A stretch of 64,000 nucleotides of DNA from positions 50,700,760 to 50,764,759 of the forward strand of contig CP136069.1 in the NCBI GenBank assembly GCA_032622095.1, read 5' to 3'. A program made the position numbers and the translations under genes. Numbering within the stretch: the stretch's first letter is position 1; each line of letters starts with the position of its first letter. Positions 22,104 to 34,339 of this stretch are shown in pieces. The notes under the pieces were generated by a model, which was given only the letters and a program-made list of their open reading frames with translations, was not told where the DNA came from and searched no databases. This DNA comes from Siphonodentalium dalli. Lineage: Eukaryota > Mollusca > Scaphopoda > Gadilida > Siphonodentaliidae.

Positions 22104-22159
22104 CTGAAATACATGCATGGGAACAGAACAATTAAAATAAGGAACTCAAAAAAACAACA

Positions 22160-22912
22160 CAATAAACTGAACAGTCTCTTTGAAAAGCCGACAAAAAATC
22201 TAACGGATGTACGTCTCTAGATTTGTTGATTATATTTCATTTCTACGACGACGCAGCATTCCCAACATGACGGAATGCAATCCTGGTGTAGTAAATGCTT
22301 GTGAAAATCATAGTATTTAGAATTAGTTATAAATACAACAAGATGCAAAAGAATAATCAGTCATGAATATCGCTGACTGATAAAAAATTGAAGATGATGT
22401 CTCCTACATGTACAGTAATGCCCTAATTAATCGACTCTTTAACCACAGCAGAATTATGGGTAACTTTTCAGGATCTAGTCGGAAATATGGCTTGTTGCCA
22501 TTCATCAGAAAACTCTCCCTGAGAGCTTTCCGATGAATGGCAACAAGCCATATATTCAACTAAATCCTGAAAAGTTACCCATAATTCTGCTGTGGTTGTT
22601 AAAGAGTCGATTAATTAGGGCATTACTGTATATTGCGATGAGTATAATGAATTATGGATTTATCGCATGTAATCAGTCTTTCAACAATACTAGTTGTGTT
22701 TGACAATGCGTGGGAAAATAGTTAACATATCTTTGACCTCTGATCTGTGATGTGATCTGTTATGCCATTAACCAATGAAATCATGTGTATTCTGCGCCAT
22801 TCTCCAATGAAATGGAGGGAATCCCATCAAAACAGAAACTGATTTTAATTCACAAATCTAGAGACGTACATCCGTTAGGATTTTCGTCAGGCTTTACAAA
22901 GAGACTGTAAAC
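22160..22912. mobile_element. Inverted-repeat element (CAGTCTCTTTGAAAAGCCGA), carries F4
   Basis: Termini CAGTCTCTTTGAAAAGCCGA and GGCTTTACAAAGAGACTG, with a second inverted motif TAACGGATGTACGTCTCTAG. Related copy at 28131-29042. The F4 element at 22413-22628 lies inside, at a point where the other copy is uninterrupted. Confidence 0.85.
22413..22628. mobile_element. F4 foldback MITE, full length
   Basis: CAGTAATGCCCTAATTAATC to GATTAATTAGGGCATTACTG, flanked by TA on both sides. Confidence 0.95.
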
Positions 22913-23100
22913 TGAGGTATTAACAAGCAAACGTGTAGTGACATCCAACCATCCGTATGCTCATCAGATTTTGTCATATAAGCGGGAGCATTAGTCATTG
23001 CGGAATAGCCAACTGTTGCTTTGTTTCAAACAGCACAATTCCCATAACTCTTGTAAAAGTGGGCGATAGCGCATCGATTGAGACCTAAAATTTTGTGGTA

Positions 23101-23437
23101 TTAACCCTTTCATGGGGTTCATGAAGGGAGATGCACCGGTGCAACATTGGAGATCCTGTGCCAGTGCGTTCTCTTATCTCTGATATATGCAAGGCTCCTT
23201 AGGGGAGACTCGCATATACAGTAATGCTCTAAGTAATCGACTTCTTAACCACAGCAGAATTATGGGTAACTTTTCAGGATTTAGTCGGAAATATGGCTTG
23301 TTGCCATTCATCGGAAAGCCATATTTCCGACTAAATCCTGAAAAGAGCATTACTGTATATATAAGAGAATGCACTTGTACAGGATCTTTAATGCTGCACC
23401 AGTACACCACCCACCATGATCCTCATGAAAGGGTTAA
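23101..23437. mobile_element. F2 MITE carrying an F4
   Basis: TTAACCCTTTCATGGGGTTC to CCTCATGAAAGGGTTAA; its hairpin is split at TATA by F4 (23219-23355). Confidence 0.88.
23219..23355. mobile_element. F4 foldback MITE, internally shortened, nested in F2
   Basis: CAGTAATGCTCTAAGTAATC to GAAAAGAGCATTACTG; the right arm lacks its middle. Confidence 0.88.
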
Positions 23438-23687
23438 ATAAAATTTAATTTATTTAAAGATGGTCTATCTCTTGTGGGCCACAATTACAACAACAACATA
23501 ATTTTATAAATCCGAATTTAAAGACTACCAAATAGCTATTTTGTGAATAATATAAAGGGAATATTATTTGTCTATTAAGGCATATTATAATAAAGTGGTT
23601 AATTTTTATCGTAAGATAGTGGTAAGTCTATAGATGAAATAAAAAACTTATGCGATTGAGGCTGCTAACATGAAAGAGTTGTCCTTC

Positions 23688-24087
23688 TTAACCCTTTACC
23701 CAACAAACCGGCCAAAATCGGCCAAATAAAGCTTCAACAGCCTAAAATATCTTGGGTCTGTCTCAATAAAACCATACAAATATGGATATCATTGGAACCG
23801 GCTCATTGACCACATTGTGATAGTTACAGTTATGACCTGTGCCAATGCATTCTCTTATATATGCGAGTCGACCATAGGTCGCCTCGCATATATAAGAGAA
23901 TGCATTGGCCTAAAAAAAATCTTTTTTTAACACTTTTTACAATTTTGTCTTACATTCTTTAACAATTTTATAATTTTTAATGTGTTAAGCCAATGCATTC
24001 TCTTATATATGCGAGGCGACCTATGGTCGACTCGCATATATAAGAGAATGCATTGGCACAGGGCCGTTCTGTTGGGTAAAGGGTTAA
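23688..24087. mobile_element. F3 piggyBac-type MITE
   Basis: TTAACCCTTTACCCAACAAA to GTTGGGTAAAGGGTTAA; two hairpins, 400 bp. Confidence 0.95.
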
Positions 24088-24193
24088 TATGCTTTTGGTA
24101 TGCTCTGAAGGTTTCCATGCAGATTTTTGTTCTAAAAAATAGCCCATAAAACTGTTCTGCAGATGTAATAAGAAATTCTAAATAAAAATTATA

Positions 24194-24593
24194 TTAACCC
24201 TTTACCCAACAAACCGGCCAAAACCGGCCAAATAAAGCTTCAACAGCCTAAAATATCTTCGGTCTGTCTCAATAGAACCATACAAATATGGATATCATTG
24301 GAACCGGCTCCTTGACCACATTGTGATAGTTACAGTTATGCCCTGTGCCAATGCATTCTCTTATATATGCGAGTCGACCATAGGTCGCCTCGCATATATA
24401 AGAGAATGCATTGGCCTAAAAAAAATCGTTTTTTAAAACTTTTTACCATTTTTTCTTACATTCTTTAACAATTTTATAACTTTTAATGTGTTAAGCCAAT
24501 GCATTCCCTTATATATGCGAGGCGACCTATGGTCGACTCGCATATATAAGAGAATGCATTGGCACAGGGCCCTTCTGTTGGGTAAAGGGTTAA
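24194..24593. mobile_element. F3 piggyBac-type MITE inserted in a dispersed repeat
   Basis: 400 bp with TTAA borders. The flanks AAATAAAAATTATA and TTGATAGAAACTTT match the uninterrupted repeat at 13432-13462, which has a single TTAA there. Confidence 0.95.
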
Positions 24594-24753
24594 TTGATAG
24601 AAACTTTTTCTGACACGTGTCCTGGATTCATATCTAATATTTTATACGCAGGAATCTATATAAAACTTTCTGGGAAGAGAGAGACCATATTTAAATCTCC
24701 CATGTGAATGTGTGTTTTTAAAGTGATGTAAAACATTCCACTGAGGTGTCCCG

Positions 24754-24950
24754 CAAGCCTTGAAATAGTGAGCCTGTCATTTGCAGAATGAGGTCCCCAG
24801 AGGGTGAATTTAGTGATGCTACCCACCATAGCGGGCTAGCATCACCAAATTCACCCTATGGGAACCTCATTCTGCCGAGTTGTAAGCAGAATGAGGTCAC
24901 CTTCTGGGGACCTCATTCTGCAAATGACAGACACGCTATTTCAAGGCTTG
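24754..24950. mobile_element. F1 hAT-type MITE with 8-bp target duplication
   Basis: CAAGCCTTGAAATAGTGAGC to GCTATTTCAAGGCTTG, flanked by GTGTCCCG on both sides (24746-24753 and 24951-24958). Confidence 0.95.
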
Positions 24951-24995
24951 GTGTCCCGAACGGAATAATCATGCAAAACTAAGTTATTTTCATAT

Positions 24996-26165
24996 AATTC
25001 AAATAGTCAGATAACAACACCATTGTTATAAATGAACAACATGCATTGACTATTAATGGCGTAATCATTGCCCTAATGTTTATGTTCAATAATGCATCCC
25101 GAATAAAGTAGTAAGTATTTACATTTGTGTGTTGTTCAACCGTTGTGTTCTCTGAAATGGTACAGTTAATGTGGTTTGAATTTTCGATAATCTGATTTCA
25201 TCGCTACGTTCTTGTAATAGGGATAGTGTTTGGATTGTAACAGTAATGGTCGACTTGATGAGGTACGGATGGTTGGAAGTGGCAGATAAAGAGTGCAGTG
25301 CAACAGTAAAATCGCTCTATCCCTGTCAGTTGGGTGCATTAACTATAAAGGAAGAGCAATATTACACAATGACAGCTATCAGGAACCTACAACCAATAGC
25401 TGAATGCGTCACAATACATATATATGGTCTCATTTGGATGTCACCAAACCCAGAAAGAGTAAGCAATATACAAAACTAGTTAAATGTTGTCAAGCTTATT
25501 ATAAAATACACATATTAAAAGACCAAATAAATAAAAATACTGTGTTCTCAGACAACTCATTCATCATCAAAATATTTTATTTGCAATTTATTAAAAATTT
25601 ACAAAGAGTTCAAAACTCATTCTCCAATTTATCAACAATTAGTAATTTAGATAGGTTGTTGTTGAAGACTAATGGCTATAAAAATTGGAGGATAGATTCT
25701 GTATCGGTATATTTCCTGGAATATTGTAGAATTTTGTTTACCATAAAATGACCTATAATTGTACATCCATTAAATTCTAGAATTCTTGGAAAATATAATC
25801 GCGGGAAACTCTGATACGACATAATAGAACATGAGTTTTCTTGAAAAATAATCTGAGGAACTGATGTAATCGAACATGTATATTCTAAATATGCAAAAAA
25901 AAAGTGCTTTCGTGCCAAATTGTCAATATACGATAATTTAGAAGACCACCGATGATATATCATCTGTTTATCTTTTATGTCTCATATGGAGACATAGGAT
26001 ATTTATCATGTTTTTGCTTTAGGTTAATATTGTGGTTCAATACTTGTTGGAAAAACTTTGGTAGTAGAAATAAATTATGCATACTCCAAGCAGGTCACAA
26101 AGCTTGATATCACTAAAATGCATATCATACTATATAAGCCCTTGTCAAGAATTTTCATGACTTTT
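24996..26165. other. Intron with dispersed low-copy repeat
   Basis: 25010-25235 resembles 33695-33925 (AATGCATCCTGAATAAAGTA-type motifs). A 77-codon plus-strand frame at 25246-25479 has no recognisable domain. Nothing else seen. Confidence 0.5.
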
Positions 26166-26299
26166 GTCAATAACTATATTTGATTAATGCCAGAAATTCT
26201 TCACATAATTGTAAAATAAAAAAAAACAAGTCACACTTTGCTCGTTCTTTGCTGGGTTTGAGTGTCATCTGTGAAACCCTAAACATCCAGGTGACATAC

Positions 26300-26427
26300 C
26301 ATGGATACGTTGCAACATTGTTGCTACCGTTATGGTAACTATGAGCACCATTTTGAGTGTGTGTAAATCCAGGTGTTACGTCACCACCTGGTGAACCTGG
26401 GAGGGCCGGAACGTAAGACGCTTGTCG
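26300..26427 (-). CDS. vav: vav alternative exon A: SH3-SH2 linker ending in the first SH2 tryptophan
   Basis: 128 nt, phase 0 to 2. It starts RQASYVPALPGSPGGD, is rich in Gly, Asn, His and Thr, and ends VATYPW with the Trp codon split (TG|G). Joined to 16023 it reads YPWFVGRMER, very close to YPWFAGNMER of vertebrate VAV2. Acceptor GCATGTTCTTTCAG, donor CATG|GTATGT. The matching exon at 22103-21994 has the same phases, the same R-x-x-SY start and the same Trp end; since each is 2 mod 3, including both would break the frame. Confidence 0.85.
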
Positions 26428-26429
26428 CT

Positions 26430-27205
26430 GAAAGAACATGCATGTTAATGAGTTATCATATCAATCTGAAATTCACAGGATTACTAATTTACTGTCATCA
26501 AAATAATTTCTCTTTTGTTAGGCCAAAATGAATAATATGTGTGAACGGACCCAAAAAGATCAGGGGCAGGCAATAGGATTTTCATTTAATTTAATTTTTT
26601 CATTTTATTCTTATTTTTTTTCCATTTTATTACGCACTAACAAGCAATTGAAATCTGAACCCTTTCTACCGGTAAATAAAGTGTCGTGTTTTAAAAACAT
26701 GGACTGATGACTGATAACATTACTGACAAATAATATCACAACAACATGCTTACTGTGTAATGAACTCCATTCAAGGGTGAGTGAGACATGAATCTCCCAA
26801 ATAAACATTAGAATACACAGCAGCACCGTGTTTTAAGGCATTTGCAGCCATCATTGTTAGAACATTTCCTCTGCAGTATGCCAGTATCTGAGAACCAAAC
26901 ACCAAACACATCTTCCACTACTATCATTTTTGTAATGGAAGGACATTCTCTGCCATTGCCGTATTTGATCAAATGCATTGTTGGTTGAGCGAAAACAGGT
27001 TGGGGTATGGGCAGGCGGAAATGGGGAAACACACCTATTATTCATTTCGGCCTTACCTTACTGATGGTGTATATCTTCGCAGAACGTATATAAAAAGGTA
27101 GTCGAGTTAATGTTACTGGAGACCTTTCACAAAATCACTATTACGATTACAGATAGAATATATTGTCCTAGTAAGGTGGACACAATCACAACTTACATAT
27201 GATGG
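26430..27205. other. Intron, nothing recognised
   Basis: Mostly unique-looking sequence beyond exon A; minus-strand frames at 26808-27045 show no family features. Confidence 0.45.
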
Positions 27206-27606
27206 TTAACCCTTTACCCAACAGGAGGGCCCTGTGCCAATGCATTCTCTTATATATGCGAGTCGACCATAGGTCGCCTCGCATATATAAGAGAATGCAT
27301 TGGCTTAACACATTAAAAATTATAAAATTGTTAAAGAATGTAAGAAAAAATGGTAAAAAGTGTTAAAAAAAGATTTTTTTTTATGCCAATGCATTCTCTT
27401 ATATATGCGAGGCGACCTATGGTCGACTCGCATATATAAGAGAATGCATTGGCACAGGGCATAACTGTAACTATCACAATGTGGTCAAGGAGCCGGTTCC
27501 AATGATATCCATATATGTATGGTTCTATTGAGACAGACCGAAGATATTTTAGGCTGTTGCAGCTTTATTTGGCCGGTTTTGGCCGGTTTGTTGGGTAAAG
27601 GGTTAA
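27206..27606. mobile_element. F3 piggyBac-type MITE, opposite orientation
   Basis: TTAACCCTTTACCCAACAGG to GGTTTGTTGGGTAAAGGGTTAA, inverted relative to the other F3 copies. Confidence 0.95.
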
Positions 27607-28130
27607 CTGGTGCGACGGCATACGCCCTGCTATATTCAGTTACACATATTTTGATGGAAAAAGTAATGTGTGTCGCTTTCAGATCCCATGTTCTTATCCG
27701 TGTGTAATACATCACATGGATAATGTTAGAGCGTCCCCAAGCACGACCAATGACACATCTGCACATAATTGAACTGCGTGGGGTATATTTCGTCTCACAT
27801 AAGAACCCCGTGCATAAACATCAAATTTTTGGCCATATTCTGGCATGATATTGTCCATATCTGTAATCGTGATTTTGCGAAAGGTCTCTACTGATGTAGT
27901 ATGAACCAGGTGAACTAATAGATTTGATAACAATTTATTAATAAGTGGTCAAATTTTATACATCAACTGAATTTGGCATTGATAAGAACTTGAAATAAAA
28001 CCTACATCTGTTGCATTTTTATTTTGAAAAAAAAAACTAAATTTGTAAAGTTTCGCATAAAAATATACTTAATAAGAATGATTTTCTTTAGGCATGATTT
28101 CTTGAATTAATGATACCAAAAAAGTTGTTT

Positions 28131-29042
28131 AGCAGTCTCTTTGAATAGCCGACGAAAATCCTTATAGATGTACATCTCTAGATCTGGTGATTATATTTCA
28201 TTTCTACGACGACGGAGCATTCCCAATATGATGTAATAAAAACGTTTCCAAATATGGAGTACATTCCTGGCATAGTAAATGTTTGTGACAATCATAGTAT
28301 TTAGAAATAGTTATAAATACAACTGGATGCGAAAGTTTGATCAGTCATGAATATCCTTGACAGATAAAAACTCGAAGATGATGTCTCCTATATTGCGATG
28401 AGTATAATGAATATTCAGTTTTCCAAAAACAGATGTGTTTGACAATGCATGGGAAAATTGTTAACATGTCATTGACCTCTGATCTGTGAAGTGATCTGTC
28501 ATGCCTTTAACCCTTTACCCAACAAACCGGCCAGAACCGGCCAAATAAAGCTTCAACAGCCTAAAATATCTTTGGTCTGTCTCAATAGAACCATACAAAT
28601 ATGGATATCATTGGAACCGGCTCCTTGACCACATTGTGATAGTTACAGTTAGCCCTGTGCCAATGCATTCTCTTATATATGCGAGTCGACCATAGGTCGC
28701 CTCGCATATATAAGAGAATGCATTGGCCTAAAAAAAATCTTTTTTTAACACTTTTTACCATTTTTTCTTACATTCTTTAACAATTTTATAATTTTTAATG
28801 TGTTAAGCCAATGCATTCTCTTATATATGCGAGGCGACCTATGGTCGACTCGCATATATAAGAGAATGCATTGGCACAGGGCCCTTCTGTTGGGTAAAGG
28901 ATTAACCAATGAAATCACGCATACTCTGTGCCACTCTCCAATGAAATGGAGGGAATCCCATCAACATAGAAACTGATTTTAAATCATAAATCTAGAGACG
29001 AACATCCGTTAGGAGGATTTCCATCGGCTTTTCAAAGAGACA
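28131..29042. mobile_element. Inverted-repeat element (CAGTCTCTTTGAA), carries F3
   Basis: Second copy of the element at 22160-22912: termini GCAGTCTCTTTGAATAGCCG and GGCTTTTCAAAGAGACAG. It lacks the F4 insertion but has F3 at a TTAA (28507-28905). Confidence 0.85.
28507..28905. mobile_element. F3 piggyBac-type MITE with demonstrable empty site
   Basis: TTAACCCTTTACCCAACAAA to GGGTAAAGGATTAA. The related element reads GCCATTAACCAATGAAATCA (22764-22783), a single TTAA, showing the TTAA duplication. Confidence 0.96.
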
Positions 29043-30210
29043 GGTAGTTAAGTGGATGGTACAATATTATAAATCTAGAGACCAAAATAGTTAATTATTT
29101 TCTTTAAAGATGCTCTATCTCATTCTGGCGCCACTATCTACAACAACAACAACAACAACAACAACAACATTTCTAGGAAACTTGTTTTGAAAGCACCTCA
29201 GCACTGCTGTTCTCAAACGAATAAATGAGAAACGTCTGATGTTACAAATATTTCACACAAAAGTGTTTTAAAAGATAAATTTGCAATCAAAATGTAGTAC
29301 TTTTCTAAAAAATATCCACATAAACTATCCTGATTCATAGAAAATTATTCAAAGAATAATTCATTTCCGAGTGACAGAAGGTCCAGTTGACTCGTTTCCC
29401 TGGCTCACAATTATGATTTTACACCCCAAATCTATACAAAAAATTCAACTGTAAGAATTCAGCTTATGAGTTCACTCTTTCATATCACCAATATGGTACG
29501 AAAAATTTAGCATGCAGATAGAACATAAACTGACATTAAAATTTTCACTCTGGTATAATCATCAAGAATCACACGATAAAATTAAAAAAGAATTTTCAAA
29601 AATCAGATCTGAAAAATGCACAACAATCTTGAAATTCAGAACAAAATTAACTCTGCTGTCCAGTTCACATCAGCAAATCCAGGAGTTGAGGAAAGTGTAA
29701 AAACAATTTTCAAGATTCAAACAATTCTTACATTAAACAGTAAGCCTCCTCGCTTGATTTCTAGTGAAGCAAAAGAAAAATAATATTATAACTGAGTGGA
29801 AGAAACCATTTAGCATAGAAAGAGTAAATAAAAGGTCGACCGAACACAATGTCCCCCAACATGGTGGCTAACTGAAGGCTAGGCTATGTTCTGAATAAAA
29901 GTTATAATCCAGAAACCCTGAAAATCAAGACAAATTGGCAAACTAAGGGCCATAACTGCAGTAGAAAAAAATTATACAAATCTGGTTTTCGAACTCGTTC
30001 CAAGATATTTTGAAAACTAACTCCTATGCAAAACATTGTTAAAATCGATCAATATTTGTTCAAGCTATTTCGCTAACGAGCTGAAAAATCGGCAAAAATG
30101 ACAAGAACTCCGCCAAATGGGTCCAACCAAACTCAGAATCACAGGTTTTTTTTAAATAAACAAAAACTATTCTTTGATGCACGGGTCTAAATTTCGGAGT
30201 GGGTGCCCAT
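29043..30210. other. Intron; CAA microsatellite and a HINE-like 5' fragment
   Basis: An ACA/CAA run at about 29141-29168. Near 29831 AAAAGGTCGACCGAACACAA-TGTCCCCCAAC resembles the start of the element at 1284. Otherwise nothing recognised. Confidence 0.55.
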
Positions 30211-30216
30211 GATAAA

Positions 30217-30876
30217 CTAGAGGTGGCCTGTCTCAATGGGACTAAGGATAAATTAGAGATGGGTTGTCTCAATGGGACTAAGGATACCGCATACACACCC
30301 CCCCTCCCATGGCAGCCAGTCTTCGTCATGTTGCGAAAAAAATTAAGTCGAAAATGGGGGACAACTCGACCAAAAAAGTCAGTCAGACCTCATAATCGCA
30401 GGTGCACAGGTTCCCATGGTACTAAATATCTCTGCCAAGTTTCAAAAATATTGACAGAAAATTGTATGAATAAAAGCTTCGACAAAACTATGCATCTTGA
30501 GAAAATGTTCTGAGGCAAAACAGGAAGATAACTCCACAAAAAAAGTCAGATGGCCTCATAGGTGTACAGGTTCCCATTGTACTAAATACCTATTTCAAGT
30601 TTCAAAGATATTAACTGAAAAATATAGGAATACAAGCTCGGACAAAATTATGCATCTTGAGAAAATATTCTAAGTTGTAAAAGGGGGGATAACTCCACAA
30701 AAAAAAGTGAGAAGGACCTCATAATCGCAGGTGCACAGGTGCCTGTGGTGCTAAATATCTGCGCCAAGTTTAAGAAAAATTGACCAAAAAATGTAGGAAT
30801 AAAAGCTTGGACAAAGTTGCATCTGCAGCTTGACAGATTCCTATATACCCTCCCCATAACTCGTTACGGGGGTATA
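30217..30876 (+). mobile_element. HINE-like element (GTATACCCCC family)
   Basis: 5' CTAGAGGTGGCCTGTCTCAA-TGGGACTAAGGATA (start partly duplicated at 30248), three core units with AGGTTCCCATGGTACTAAAT, 3' TATATACCCTCCCC...GGGGGTATAACA. The GGAC tract seen in relatives is missing. Confidence 0.78.
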
Positions 30877-31110
30877 ACAAGGAATCTTTGTTGAGTGGCC
30901 TTATAACTAATGGGAGAATCTGTGGCCTTATAACTAATGGGAGAATCCGTTCAGAAAAGAAAGTGAAAAGGTAGCTGAAGAAGGAACATGCTTCGTTTTC
31001 TACCAATTTATAATTGTAGAGAAGGAAAGTAATAAATGATTGCAAAATAACTTCAAGATTTAATTTGATGAACAGAACTTAATTACAATACACATCATGA
31101 CAAAATTAAT

Positions 31111-31505
31111 AGTTCAACCCTTCCGTGACTGGAGCTTCCTGAAATTTTTATGTAAACCCTGTGCCAATGCATTCTCTTATATATGCGAGTCTCCCATAGG
31201 GAGCCTCACATATATAAGAGAATGCATTGGCCTAACAATATTCAGTCCTTGAATTTGGCCACGGAAATAAGAAATGCAATGGGAAACGTCATGGCAACAT
31301 GTGGAATCTAACATGCCAAGCATTAAATTTACCATGGGACATTTTAACAAATTTCGAAAGCTGAAAATTTACCTTGACCTTGTAATCCAGTGCATTCTCT
31401 TACATATGCGAGGCTCCCTATGGAAGACTCGCATACATACCGGTAAGGGGATGCACTGGCACAGGGTATTTAATGCTGCACCCGCACAGATCATGAAAGG
31501 GTTAA
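31111..31505. mobile_element. F2 MITE with extra middle
   Basis: CAACCCTTCCGTGACTGGAG to GATCATGAAAGGGTTAA. The two hairpins are separated by about 130 bp of unrelated sequence. Confidence 0.82.
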
Positions 31506-31620
31506 ACGGAGAGCAGAGGATTTAGACCATTTCCAGACATCTCTGAAGCAGTTGAAGGGAAACTCAACTCCAAATCGATGGAAACATGCAAGAATTATAA
31601 TGAGCAGGCCCTAGCCAGAA

Positions 31621-32406
31621 TGAAAGTGTCAATGATACTGTAGCATAACTTGGAGAGGCTATAATTTTATGCTGAGCAGCAAGCCTTGAAATAGCAGAAT
31701 GAGGTCCCCAGAGGGTGAATTTGGTGATGCTAGCCCACTATGCGGGGTAGCATCACTAAATTCACCCTCTGGGGACCTCATTCTGCAAATGACAGACACA
31801 CTATTTCAAGGCTTGAAGGAAAGTAAAAAAGTTTTATTGAAGGGATTGTATTGTGTAGATGAAATTTCTTTCATTTCAAACATTTCTCCAATAAATATGA
31901 ACTGCAGGTGTGCCAAATTATTTGGTTATGCAAATAGTAAAATCCAACATGGGTGCTGGCAGCCATATTTCTTAACAAAATTTGTAAAAAAGTGGATGGC
32001 TCCCATATAGTGTTAATGCTGAAGATCCATATGAAGTTTGGTGACTATTGGATGAATGATGTGGTCTGCACGGTGTGGAAAATCGTTGAAATTTGATAGC
32101 TCCCTAGAGGTGATCAAAAATATGCCTGTAAATATTCAAAACAATTCTCCAATAAATTTGGGCTGCAGTGTGTGCCGATGAATTCAAATGTGAAATCAAA
32201 GATGGCTGCTGGTTGCCATGTTTTTAAAACTATTTCGGGAAAAATCAATGGCTCCCTTCCAAGAGGTCATCCAGAAGTTCAATATGAAATTTGGTAACAA
32301 TCGGATGAGGGATGTGGCCTGTAGGGTGTGCCAAAGTAAATTGTGGAGGGACGCACGATGGACGACAACCCATGGCAATAGCTCATTCATCAAGTTGAGC
32401 TAAAAT
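31621..32406 (+). mobile_element. HINE-like element (GTGTCAATGACAC family) carrying F1
   Basis: 5' GAAAGTGTCAATGATACTGT then AGCATAACTTGGAG; 3' ATGGCAATAGCTCATTCATC-AAGTTGAGCT then AAAATGA. Two core units (TTCAAAACAATTCTCCAATA). The F1 element at 31680-31815 sits near its 5' end. Confidence 0.78.
31680..31815. mobile_element. F1 hAT-type MITE, single-palindrome form
   Basis: CAAGCCTTGAAATAGCAGAA to ACACTATTTCAAGGCTTG, one GAGGTCCCCAGAGGGTGAAT palindrome with GCTAGCCC...GGGGTAGC tip. Confidence 0.9.
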
Positions 32407-32638
32407 GAGAATATTTATAACATATATATTGGAGAGAAAAGAAACTGAAATGACTTGATGCTTTGAAACAATTTCCTGAACTGAAGTAAAAACTGAAAGC
32501 CCACTCACACAAATAAAAAACAACACCACTATATAAATATTGTTGGCTGATAAAAATGTGAAGATAATGTCTCCTAGATTTCCATGAGTAATATATATTG
32601 CATTCAATTATGGAGATTAGCATGGAGTACTAATGGAG

Positions 32639-33460
32639 TATGGAGATTATACCACACAGCATGGTAAGTTAGCCCAATGAAATCTGTTTACAGTATGGAG
32701 ACTATAACACGCAGCACAGTAAGTTAGCCCAATGAAATCTGTCTACAGTCTGGAGATTATACCACACAGCAAAATAAGTTGGCCCAATGAAATCTGTCTA
32801 CAGTATGGAGATTATACCATGCAGCACAGTAAGTTAGCCCAATGAAATCTGTTTACAGTATGGAGACTATAACACGCAGCACAGTAAGTTAGTCCAATGA
32901 AATCTGTCTACAGTCCGGAGATTATACCACACAGCACAGTAAGTTGGCCCAATGAAATATGTCTACAGTATGGAGATTATACCACACAGAACAGTAAGTT
33001 AGCCGAATGAAATCTGTCCACAGTATGGAGATTATACCATGCAGCACAGTAAGTTAGCCGAATGAAATCTGTCCACAGTATGGAGATTATACCACACAGC
33101 ATAGTATATAAAGTTAGCCCAATGAAATCTGTCTACAGTCTGGATATTATATCACGCAGCACAGTAAGTTAGCCCAATGAAATATGTCCACAGTATGAAG
33201 ATTATACCACACAGCATAGTAATCAACAGTATGGAGATTATAACTTGTAGCATAGTAAGTTAGCCCAATGAAATATGTCCACAGTATGGAGATTATACCT
33301 TGTAGCATAGAAAGTTAGCCCAATGAAATCTATCTGCAGTATGAAGATTATACCACACAGCACAGTAAGTTGGGCTAATGAAATCTGTATACATTATGGA
33401 GATTATACCTTGTAGCATAGTAAGTTAGCCCAATGAGATTATACCAAAGTTAGCCCATAA
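32639..33460. repeat. 55-bp tandem array, about 15 units
   Basis: Unit TATGGAGATTATACCACACA-GCACAGTAAGTTAGCCCAAT-GAAATCTGTCTACAG, with one shortened unit near 33225. On the plus strand most units carry both an acceptor-like CTGTCTACAG and a donor-like GTAAGT. It lies in the SH3-to-SH2 linker intron, opposite in sense to the gene. Confidence 0.97.
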
Positions 33461-34335
33461 TCTACCTCTGAATCATTGATCGTAAAAAGTATGGCCAATT
33501 ATTCTACCAACTGCATTTTAATTTGTCAACAATATATGATGTCAGTTTGTTTTATTGGGGTATAACTGAATGACCCAATTGGCATAAGATTTAAAGGATT
33601 TAGAGGATTTACAGTGATGTGAAACACCACTGAGGTGTTCAGAAAGGAATAACAATCAATCATGCCGATATAACTTATGTTCATAAATTTATATCCATAT
33701 ATAGTCAGAAAGCAGTGTCATTGTTATAAATGAATCACACGCACATTTATTAATTGCAGAATAATTTATGTAATGTTTATGCCCGATAATGCATCCTGAA
33801 TAAAGTAGTAAATATTTACATTTATGCGTAGTTGTTTTCTCTGAAAGTTTAGCAGATATGGTTGGAATTTTCGACAATTTTAGTTCATTGCTACACTCTT
33901 CCAGTGGGGATAGTGTCTGGAAACTAACTTATCAGTTTTTTTCATTGACATAAGTGCATCATATGTATTTAAAGTAAAAAACACATGCTATGTAAATATT
34001 TCTCAATAAAACAAACACCCATATTATTTTATTTCCTTTTAGAGAAGTATCGGTCAACTTTTGGAGCCATGCATTATTCGAGTTCATCAAAGAAAACATA
34101 TATATATAGTACAAGAAATCAATCCAGAAATACAGACTAGTTTTCATTCAGTAACTCACCAAATCGCTTGATAATGCAAACTCCAAGAAGATAAATAACC
34201 ATAGAGATCAAATCATTTCAAATTTTAACTGGAAATGTGTCCGTAATTTGGAAGGAGGATAAGATAGAATAGCTATATACTCTCAAAAACACTTGCCAAT
34301 CAAACAAGGGGGGTGGTAAGAAATTGTTTTACCTT
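33461..34335. other. Intron with dispersed repeat
   Basis: 33590-33930 is related to flanks at 24720-25235. There AGTGATGT...CCACTGAGGTGT continues into F1; here it is uninterrupted. No coding signal. Confidence 0.5.
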
Positions 34336-34339
34336 TGTC

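Noticed and set aside
32639-33460. CRISPR-like array
   Set aside because: Direct head-to-tail 55-bp units without unique spacers, in an intron-rich animal gene.
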